From NCBI RefSeq assembly GCF_000003605.2, contig NW_003105846.1, positions 1 to 18,357 of the forward strand: a stretch of DNA of 18,357 nt. The letters run 5' to 3'. A program made the translations under genes and the position numbers. The notes below the pieces were generated by a model. That model saw nothing but the letters and a program-made list of their open reading frames with translations, searched no databases and was not told the DNA's origin. Shown piece by piece: positions 10,588 through 18,357 of this stretch (position 1 is its first letter; each line of letters begins with the position of its first letter). The DNA is from Saccoglossus kowalevskii (Eukaryota > Hemichordata > Enteropneusta > Harrimaniidae).

Positions 10588-11679
10588 GCTAACCTATGAC
10601 AATAGTCAAAGCTGCTAACCTGTGACAATAGTCAATGCTGCTAACCTGTGACAATAGTCAATGCTGCTAACCTGTGACGATAGTCAATGCTGCTAACCTG
10701 TGACAATAGTCAATGCTGCTAACCTGTGATGATAGTCAAAGCTGCTAACCTGTGACAATAGTCAATGCTGCTAACCTGTGATGATAGTCAACGCTGCTAA
10801 CCTGTGACGATAGTCAATGCTGCTAACCTGTGACAATAGTCAACGATGCTAACTTGTGACGATAGTCAATGCTGCTAACCTGTGACGATAGTCAACAATG
10901 CTAACCTGTGACGATAGTCAACGCTGCTAACCTGTGACAATAGTCATCGCTGCTAACCTGTGACGATAGTCAAGAATGCTAACCTGTGAAGATAGTCAAC
11001 GCTGCTAACCTGTGACAATAGTCAATGCTGCTAACCTGTGAGGATAGTCAACGCTGCTAACCTGTGACGATAGTAAACAATGCTAACCTGTGACGATAGT
11101 CAATGCTGCTAACCTGTGACAATAGTCAACGATGCTAACCTGTGACGATAGTCAAAGCTGCTAACCTGTGACAATAGTCATCACTGCTAACCTGTGACGA
11201 TAGTCAACGCTGCTAACCTGTGACGATAGTCAACAATGCTAACCTGTGAAGATAGTCAACGCTGCTAACCTGTGACAATATTCATCGCTGCTAACCTGTG
11301 ACGATAGTCAATGCTGCTGACCTGTGACGATAGTCAACGCTGCTAACCTGTGACGATAGTCAACGCTGCTAACCTGTGACGATAGTCAACGCTGCTAACC
11401 TGTGACGATAGTCAATGCTGCTAACCTGTGACAATAGTCAACGATGCTAACCTGTGACGATAGTCAATGCTGCTAACCTGTGAGGATAGTCAACGCTGCT
11501 AACCTGTGACGATAGTCAACAATGCTAACCTGTGAGGATAGTCAACGCTGCTAACCTGTGACGATAGTCAACGCTGCTAACCTGTGACAATAGTCATCGC
11601 TGCTAACCTGTGACAATAGTCAATGCTGCTAACCTGTGACAATAGTCAATGCTGCTAACCTGTGACAATAGTCAATGCT
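10588..11679. repeat. Long-form HOR block (L), 42 units, internally shortened
   Basis: Order: HEAD,a,n,b,e, then b,h,g,f',h,i,a,j, an h unit reading TAGTAAACAAT (near 11072), b,e,d,f,g,h,i,q,b,g,g,g,b,e,b, TAIL. The T-at-4 unit r and its neighbours (h,j,h,b,r,h) are missing, so this L copy lost the segment that marks the others. AAGAAT near 10973 is private. Confidence 0.87.
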
Positions 11680-12251
11680 GCTAACCTATGACAATAGTCA
11701 AAGCTGCTAACCTGTGACAATAGTCAATGCTGCTAACCTGTGACAATAGTCAATGCTGCTAACCTGTGATGATAGTCAATGCTGCTAACCGGTGACAATA
11801 GTCAATGCTGCTAACCTGTGATGATAGTCAAAGCTGCTAACCTGTGACGATAGTCAATGCTGCTAACCTGTGACAATAGTCAACGATGCTAACCTGTGAT
11901 GATAGTCAAAGCTGCTAACCTGTGACAATAGTCATCACTGCTAACCTGTGACGATAGTCAATGCTGCTAACCTGTGACGATAGTCAACAATGCTAACCTG
12001 TGAAGATAGTCAACGCTGCTAACCTGTGACAATAGTCAATGCTGCTAACCTGTGAGGGTAGTCAACGCTGCTAACCTGTGACGATAGTCAATGCTGCTAA
12101 CCTGTGACAATAGTCAATGATGCTAACCTGTGACGATAGTCAACGCTGCTAACCTGTGAGGATAGTCAACGCTGCTAACCTGTGACGATAGTCAACAATG
12201 CTAACCTGTGAGGATAGTCAACGCTGCTAACCTGTGACAATAGTAAATGCT
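11680..12251. repeat. Short-form HOR block (S) with tail deletion, 22 units
   Basis: S order with o at unit 4, GCTAACCGG at unit 5, c replacing d after e, b replacing g after f, and GGGTAG in a j unit near 12056. The tail lacks g,f',a,a: it runs j,h,j, then one unit reading TAGTAAATGCT before the next marker. This unit order reappears in degraded form at 504-790. Confidence 0.87.
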
Positions 12252-12381
12252 GCTAACCTATGACAATAGTCAAAGCTGCTAACCTGTGACAATAGTCAAT
12301 GCTGCTAACCTGTGACAATAGTCAACAATGCTAACCTGTGAGGATAGTCAATGCTGCTAACCTGTGACAATAGTCAATGCT
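12252..12381. repeat. Five-unit HOR remnant
   Basis: Order: m,a, a CA/ACAAT unit, a GG/ATGCT unit, a, then the next marker. Only 130 bp separate the two markers. It reads as a head fused to a tail fragment, the product of a large deletion inside a block, and is the shortest interval between markers here. Confidence 0.85.
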
Positions 12382-13447
12382 GCTAACCTATGACAATAGT
12401 CAAAGCTGCTAACCTGTGACAATAGTCAATGCTGCTAACCTGTGACAATAGTCAATGCTGCTAACCTGTGACGATAGTCAATGCTGCTAACCTGTGACAA
12501 TAGTCAATGCTGCTAACCTGTGATGATAGTCAAAGCTGCTAACCTGTGACGATAGTCAATGCTGCTAACCTGTGACAATAGTCAACGATGCTAACCTGTG
12601 ACGATAGTCAAAGCTGCTAACCTGTGACAATAGTCATCGCTGCTAACCTGTGGTGATAGTCAATGCTGCTAACCTGTGACAATAGTCAACGATGCTAACC
12701 TGTGACGATAGTCAACGCTGCTAAACTGTGACAATAGTCAATGCTGCTAACCTGTGACAATAGTCAATGCTGCTAACCTGTGACGATAGTCAATGCTGCT
12801 AACCTGTGATGATAGTCAATGCTGCTAACCTGTGACGATAGTCAATGCTGCTAACCGGTGACAATAGTCAATGCTGCTAACCTGTGACAATAGTCAATGC
12901 TGCTAACCTGTGATGATAGTCAAAGCTGCTAACCTGTGACGATAGTCAATGCTGCTAACCTGTGACAATAGTCAACGATGCTAACCTGTGACGATAGTCA
13001 AAGCTGCTAACCTGTGACAATAGTCATCACTGCTAACCTGTGACGATAGTCAACGCTGCTAACCTGTGACGATAGTCAACAATGCTAACCTGTGAAGATA
13101 GTCAACGCTGCTAACCTGTGACAATAATCAATGCTGCTAACCTGTGAGGATAGTCAACGCTGCTAACCTGTGACGATAGTCAATGCTGCTAACCTGTGAC
13201 AATAGTCAATGATGCTAACCTGTGACGATAGTCAACGCTGCTAACCTGTGAGGATAGTCAACGTTGCTAACCTGTGACGATAGTCAACAATGCTAAGCTG
13301 TGAGGATAGTCAACGCTGCTAACCTGTGACGATAGTCAACGCTGCTAACCTGTGACAATAGTCATCGCTGCTAACCTGTGACAATAGTCAATGCTGCTAA
13401 CCTGTGACAATAGTCAATGCTGCTAACCTGTGACAATAGTCAATGCT
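12382..13447. repeat. Hybrid HOR block, 41 units
   Basis: Order: HEAD,b,e,d,f', a GTGGTGATAG unit (12651), e,g, an a unit with GCTAAACTG, a,b,o,b, an a unit with GCTAACCGG (12856), a,c, MID-S (ATAATCA in the a after i), TAIL with ACGTT and GCTAAGCTG. The left part matches 35-346. The right part carries markers of both 3491-4192 (ACGTT, GCTAAGCTG) and 6116-6791 (ATAATCA), so it is a mosaic or an ancestor of both. Confidence 0.87.
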
Positions 13448-14227
13448 GCTAACCTATGACAATAGTCAAAGCTGCTAACCTGTGACAATAGTCAATGCTG
13501 CTAACCTGTGACAATAGTCAATGCTGCTAACCTGTGACGATAGTCAATGCTGCTAACCTGTGACAATAGTCAATGCTGCTAACCTGTGATGATAGTCAAA
13601 GCTGCTAACCTGTGACAATAGTCAATGCTGCTAACCTGTGATGATAGTCAACGCTGCTAACCTGTGACGATAGTCAATGCTGCTAACCTGTGATGATAGT
13701 CAAAGCTGCTAACCTGTGACGATAGTCAATGCTGCTAACCTGTGACAATAGTCAACGATGCTAACGTGTGTCGATAGTCAAAGCTGCTAACCTGTGACAA
13801 TAGTCATCACTGCTAACCTGTGACGATAGTCAACGCTGCTAACCTGTGACGATAGTCAACAATGCTAACCTGTGAAGATAGTCAACGCTGCTAACCTGTG
13901 ACAATAGTCAATGCTGCTAACCTGTGAGGATAGTCAACGCTGCTAACCTGTGACGATTGTCAATGCTGCTAACCTGTGACAATAGTCAATGATGCTAACC
14001 TGTGACGATAGTCAACGCTGCTAACCTGTGAGGATAGTCAACGCTGCTAACCTGTGACGATAGTCAACAATGCTAACCTGTGAGGATAGTCAACGCTGCT
14101 AACCTGTGACGATAGTCAACGCTGCTAACTTGTGACAATAGTCATCGCTGCTAACCTGTGACAATAGTCAATGCTGCTAACCTGTGACAATAGTCAATGC
14201 TGCTAACCTGTGACAATAGTCAATGCT
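13448..14227. repeat. Short-form HOR block (S) with 4-unit insertion, 30 units
   Basis: Canonical S with an extra a,n,b,c after HEAD. Markers: ACGTGTGTCG near 13764 (shared with 4507), GATTGTC near 13956 (shared with 8053 and 17543), and GCTAACTTG near 14126. Exactly 30 x 26 bp. Confidence 0.9.
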
Positions 14228-15423
14228 GCTAACCTATGACAATAGTCAAAGCTGCTAACCTGTGACAATAGTCAATGCTGCTAACCTGTGACAATAGTCA
14301 ATGCTGCTAACCTGTGACGATAGTCAATGCTGCTAACCTGTGACAATAGTCAATGCTGCTAACCTGTGATGATAGTCAAAGCTGCTAACCTGTGACGATA
14401 GTCAATGCTGCTAACCTGTGACAATAGTCAACGATGCTAACCTGTGACGATAGTCAAAGCTGCTAACCTGTGACAATAGTCATCACTGCTAACCTGTGGC
14501 GATAGTCAATGCTGCTAACCTGTGACGATAGTCAACAATGCTAACCTGTGACGATAGTCAACGCTGCTAACCTGTGGCGATAGTCAATGCTGCTAACCTG
14601 TGACGATAGTCAACAATGCTAACCTGTGATGATAGTCAACGCTGCTAACCTGTGACAATAGTCATCGCTGCTAACCTGTGACGATAGTCAACAATGCTAA
14701 CCTGTGAAGATAGTCAACGCTGCTAACCTGTGACAATAGTCAATGCTGCTAACCTGTGAGGATAGTCAACGCTGCTAACCTGTGACGATAGTCAACAATG
14801 CTAACCTGTGAGGATAGTCAACGCTGCTAACCTGTGACGATAGTCAACAATGCTAACCTGTAACGATAGTCAATGCTGCTTACCTGTGACAATAGTCAAC
14901 GCTGCTAACCTGTGACGATAGTCAACAATGCTAACCTGTGACGATAGTCAATGCTGCTAACCTGTGACAATAGTCAACGACGCTAACCTGTGACGATAGT
15001 CAACGCTGCTAACCTGTGACAATATTCATCGCTGTTAACCTGTGACGATAGTCAATGCTGCTGACCTGTGACGATAGTCAACGCTGCTAACCTGTGACGA
15101 TAGTCAACGCTGCTAACCTGTGAGGATAGTCAACGCTGCTAACCTGTGACGATAGTCAATGCTGCTAACCTGTGACAATAGTCAACGATGCTAACCTGTG
15201 ACGATAGTCAACGCTGCTAACCTGTGAGGATAGTCAACGCTGCTAACCTGTGACGATAGTCAACAATGCTAACCTGTGAGGATAGTCAACGCTGCTAACC
15301 TGTGACGATAGTCAACGCTGCTAACCTGTGACAATAGTCATCGCTGCTAACCTGTGACAATAGTCAATGCTGCTAACCTGTGACAATAGTCAATGCTGCT
15401 AACCTGTGACAATAGTCAATGCT
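14228..15423. repeat. Long-form HOR block (L), 46 units
   Basis: Order: HEAD,b,e,d,f,p,h,g,p,h,n,f',h,i,a,j,h, then j,h,b,r (r at 14878), h,b,e (ending ACGAC), g,q,b,g,g,j,b,e,g, TAIL. The p,h,n insertion near 14573-14650 duplicates the p,h step. Private changes are CTGTAACG near 14859, ACGAC near 14988, and GCTGTTAACC near 15034. Exactly 46 x 26 bp. Confidence 0.88.
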
Positions 15424-16151
15424 GCTAACCTATGACAATAGTCAAAGCTGCTAACCTGTGACAATAGTCAATGCTGCTAACCTGTGACAATAGTCAATGC
15501 TGCTAACCTGTGACGATAGTCAATGCTGCTAACCGGTGACAATAGTCAATGCTGCTAACCTGTGACAATAGTCAATGCTGCTAACCTGTGATGATAGTCA
15601 AAGCTGCTAACCTGTGACGATAGTCAATGCTGCTAACCTGTGACAATAGTCAACGATGCTAACCTGTGACGATAGTCAAAGCTGCTAACCTGTGACAATA
15701 GTCATCACTGCTAACCTGTGACGATAGTCAACGCTGCTAACCTGTGACGATAGTCAACAATGCTAACCTGTGAAGATAGTCAACGCTGCTAACCTGTGAC
15801 AATAGTCAATGCTGCTAACCTGTGAGGATAGTCAACGCTGCTAACCTGTGACGATAGTCAATGCTGCTAACCTGTGACAATAGTCAATGATGCTAACCTG
15901 TGACGATAGTCAACGCTGCTAACCTGTGACAATAGTCATCGCTGCTAACCTGTGACAATAGTCAATGCTGCTAACCAGTGACAATAGTCAACAATGCTAA
16001 CCTGAGAGGATAGTCAACGCTGCTAACCTGTGACGATAGTCAACGCTGCTAACCTGTGACAATAGTCATCGCTGCTAACCTGTGACAATAGTCAATGCTG
16101 CTAACCTGTGACAATAGTCAATGCTGCTAACCTGTGACAATAGTCAATGCT
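15424..16151. repeat. Short-form HOR block (S), 28 units, altered tail
   Basis: S order with GCTAACCGG at unit 5 plus an extra a, through k,g; the tail is replaced by f',a, a CA/ACAAT unit with GCTAACCAGTG (15976), a j unit with CCTGAGAGG, g,f',a,a,a. The same altered tail occurs just before 2217 (CAGTG at 2041), offset 13,935. Confidence 0.9.
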
Positions 16152-17815
16152 GCTAACCTATGACAATAGTCAAAGCTGCTAACCTGTGACAATAGTCAAT
16201 GCTGCTAACCTGTGACAATAGTCAATGCTGCTAACCTGTGACGATAGTCAATGCTGCTAACCTGTGACAATAGTCAATGCTGCTAACCTGTGATGATAGT
16301 CAAAGCTGCTAACCTGTGACAATAGTCAATGCTGCTAACCTGTGATGATAGTCAACGCTGCTAACCTGTGACGATAGTCAATGCTGCTAACCTGTGACAA
16401 TAGTCAACGATGCTAACCTGTGACGATAGTCAAAGCTGCCAACCTGTGACAATAGTCATCGCTGCTAACCTGTGGCGATAGTCAATGCTGCTAACCTGTG
16501 ACGATAGTCAACAATGCTAACCTGTGACGATAGTCAATGCTGCTAACCTGTGACAATAGTCATCGCTGCTAACCTGTGACGATAGTCAACAATGCTAACC
16601 TGTGAAGATAGTCAACGCTGCTAACCTGTGACAATAGTCAATGCTGCTAACCTGTGAGGATAGTCAACGCTGCTAACCTGTGACGATAGTCAACAATGCT
16701 AACCTGTGAGGATAGTCAACGCTGCTAACCTGTGACGATAGTCAACAATGCTAACCTGTGACGATAGTCAATGCTGCTTACCTGTGACAATAGTCAACGC
16801 TGCTAACCTGTGACGATAGTCAACAATGCTAACCTGTGACGATAGTCAATGCTGCTAACCTGTGACAATAGTCAACGATGCTAACCTGTGACGATAGTCA
16901 AAGCTGCTAACCTGTGACAATAGTCACCACTGCTAACCTGTGACGATAGTCAACGCTGCTAACCTGTGACGATAGTCAACAATGCTAACCTGTGAAGATA
17001 GTCAACGCTGCTAACCTGTGACAATATTCATCGCTGCTAACCTGTGATGATAGTCAATGCTGCTGACCTGTGACAATAGTCAATGCTGCTAACCTGTGAC
17101 AATAGTCAATGCTGCTAACCTGTGACGATAGTCAATGCTGCTAACCTGTGACAATAGTCAATGCTGCTAACCTGTGATGATAGTCAAAGCTGCTAACCTG
17201 TGACAATAGTCAATGCTGCTAACCTGTGATGATAGTCAACGCTGCTAACCTGTGACGATAGTCAATGCTGCTAACCTGTGATGATAGTCAAAGCTGCTAA
17301 CCTGTGACGATAGTCAATGCTGCTAACCTGTGACAATAGTCAACGATGCTAACCTGTGACGATAGTCAAAGCTGCTAACCTGTGACAATAGTCATCACTG
17401 CTAACCTGTGACGATAGTCAACGCTGCTAACCTGTGACGATAGTCAACAATGCTAACCTGTGAAGATAGTCAACGCTGCTAACCTGTGACAATAGTCAAT
17501 GCTGCTAACCTGTGAGGATAGTCAACGCTGCTAACCTGTGACGATTGTCAATGCCGCTAACCTGTGACAATAGTCAATGATGCTAACCTGTGACGATAGT
17601 CAACGCTGCTAACCTGTGAGGATAGTCAACGCTGCTAACCTGTGACGATAGTCAACAATGCTAACCTGTGAGGATAGTCAACGCTGCTAACCTGTGACGA
17701 TAGTCAACGCTGCTAACCTGTGACAATAGTCATCGCTGCTAACCTGTGACAATAGTCAATGCTGCTAACCTGTGACAATAGTCAATGCTGCTAACCTGTG
17801 ACAATAGTCAATGCT
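16152..17815. repeat. Compound HOR block (L joined to S), 64 units
   Basis: Order: HEAD,a,n, MID-L with b for g and GCCAACC near 16438 (r at 16776), b,e,d,f (CACCACT near 16925),g,h,i,q,o,a,a,b,a,c,a,n,b,c, MID-S with GATTGTC near 17543 and GCCGCT after it, TAIL. The left 34 units match 2217 onward (offset 13,935). The right part matches 6792-8715 and then 13448-14227. Exactly 64 x 26 bp. Confidence 0.88.
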
Positions 17816-18357
17816 GCTAACCTATGACAATAGTCAAAGCTGCTAACCTGTGACAATAGTCAATGCTGCTAACCTGTGACAATAGTCAATGCTGCTAACC
17901 TGTGACGATAGTCAATGCTGCTAACCTGTGACAATAGTCAATGCTGCTAACCTGTGATGATAGTCAAAGCTGCTAACCTGTGACGATAGTCAATGCTGCT
18001 AACCTGTGACAATAGTCAACGATGCTAACCTGTGACGATAGTCAAAGCTGCTAACCTGTGACAATAGTCATCACTGCTAACCTGTGGCGATAGTCAATGC
18101 TGCTAACCTGTGACGATAGTCAACAATGCTAACCTGTGACGATAGTCAACGCTGCTAACCTGTGACAATAGCATCGCTGCTAACCTGTGACGATAGTCAA
18201 CAATGCTAACCTGTGAAGATAGTCAACGCTGCTAACCTGTGACAATAGTCAATGCTGCTAACCTGTGAGATAGTCAACGCTGCTAACCTGTGACGATAGT
18301 CACAATGCTAACCTGTGAGGATAGTCACGCTGCTAACCTGTGACGATAGTCACATGC
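17816..18357. repeat. Start of a long-form HOR block, cut by the window end
   Basis: About 21 units: HEAD,b,e,d,f,p,h,g,f',h,i,a,j,h,j,h, the same order as 6792 onward (offset 11,024). From about 18165 nearly every second unit lacks a base: TAGCATCG, GTGAGATAG, GTCACAATG, GTCACGCTG, GTCACATGC. The unit order is intact, so these are point deletions in an otherwise normal copy. The next unit expected is b, then r with T at unit 4. Confidence 0.88.

Larger units (their letters stand above)
1..18357. repeat. 26-bp satellite array, about 706 tandem units, with higher-order structure
   Basis: The array fills the window and runs off both ends. Taking GCTAAC as unit start (first full unit at 9), positions 1-12 are GCTAACCTGTGA, 15-21 ATAGTCA; 13-14 and 22-26 vary. 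GC is about 42%. Type codes (13-14 / 22-26): a CA/ATGCT; b CG/ATGCT; c TG/AAGCT; d CG/AAGCT; e CA/ACGAT; f CA/TCACT; f' CA/TCGCT; g CG/ACGCT; h CG/ACAAT; i AG/ACGCT; j GG/ACGCT; k CA/ATGAT; n TG/ACGCT; o TG/ATGCT; m CA/AAGCT with A at 9; p CG/ATGCT with G at 12; q CA/TCGCT with T at 18; r CA/ACGCT with T at 4. Modules used below: HEAD = m,a,a,b,a,c; MID-S = b,e,d,f,g,h,i,a,j,b,k,g; MID-L = b,e,d,f',p,h,g,f',h,i,a,j,h,j,h,b,r,h; MID-L2 = b,e,d,f,g,h,i,q,b,g,g; TAIL = j,h,j,g,f',a,a,a. No coding potential: TAA (unit 3-5), TGA (10-12) and TAG (16-18) rotate through all frames. The satellite family is not recognised. Confidence 0.98.

Noticed and set aside
1-18357. CRISPR array
   Set aside because: The period is 26 bp with no unique spacers; the variable parts are 2 and 5 bases long and take only a few recurring values.
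1-18357. Coding repeats of a surface or structural protein
   Set aside because: The period is not a multiple of 3 and each unit has three plus-strand stops and usually two minus-strand stops, so no frame stays open.
1-18357. Telomeric array (GGTTAG on the minus strand recalls TTAGG or TTAGGG repeats)
   Set aside because: Only six bases per 26-bp unit match, there is no G/C strand bias, and unit diversity and HOR structure are unlike telomerase products.
1-18357. Plasmid iterons or a bacterial partition site
   Set aside because: About 700 copies with nested higher-order structure far exceeds known iteron clusters, and no replication or partition gene is present.
1-18357. CENP-B box
   Set aside because: The core pattern (TTCG, then A, then CGGG) does not occur in the unit or its common variants.

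Overview
The whole 18,357-base window is one tandem satellite array. I see no unique flanking sequence, gene, RNA gene or mobile element. The basic unit is 26 bp, about 706 copies head to tail in one orientation. Unit positions 1-12 are usually GCTAACCTGTGA, 13-14 vary (CA, CG, TG, AG or GG), 15-21 are ATAGTCA, and 22-26 vary (ATGCT, ACGCT, AAGCT, ACGAT, ACAAT, TCACT, TCGCT, ATGAT). All three stop codons lie in every plus-strand unit and 26 is not a multiple of 3, so no reading frame stays open beyond roughly 14 codons on the plus strand or about 23 on the minus strand in typical units. The array is non-coding.

Organism: nothing names it. A long homogenised array with nested higher-order repeats (HORs) is typical of eukaryotic satellite DNA (centromeric, pericentromeric, subtelomeric or B/sex-chromosome heterochromatin) and atypical of bacteria. 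Most variation among units is CG/TG/CA exchange at two sites, the pattern left by deamination of methylated CpG. This suggests, without proving, a genome that methylates CpG.

Layout: unit variants, coded by letter (defined in the first feature), recur in fixed order. A marker unit (G to A at unit position 9, type m) starts each HOR block, nearly always after three identical type-a units. Two block forms share a head and a tail: a short form S (canonical 26 units, 676 bp, cleanest at 6116-6791) and a long form L (canonical 45 units, 1,170 bp, cleanest at 8716-9885). L and S tend to alternate, giving a third level of about 64-76 units (1.7-2.0 kb). Other blocks are fusions, deletions or insertions of whole units, as expected from unequal exchange. 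Long duplications with private shared variants join distant parts, for example about 1597-3115 with 15532-17050.

Quality: the 26-bp phase is unbroken from about 4,550 to 18,165, yet single-base insertions and deletions crowd into about 490-870, 4471-4545 and 18,165-18,357. The last cluster is at the very end of the window. These look more like weak consensus or a contig end than biology, though a decayed satellite patch at 380-1560 is also possible. The most interesting content is the three-level repeat structure, the CpG-decay code in the variants, and a TGAC-N4-GTCA dyad lost at fixed HOR positions.
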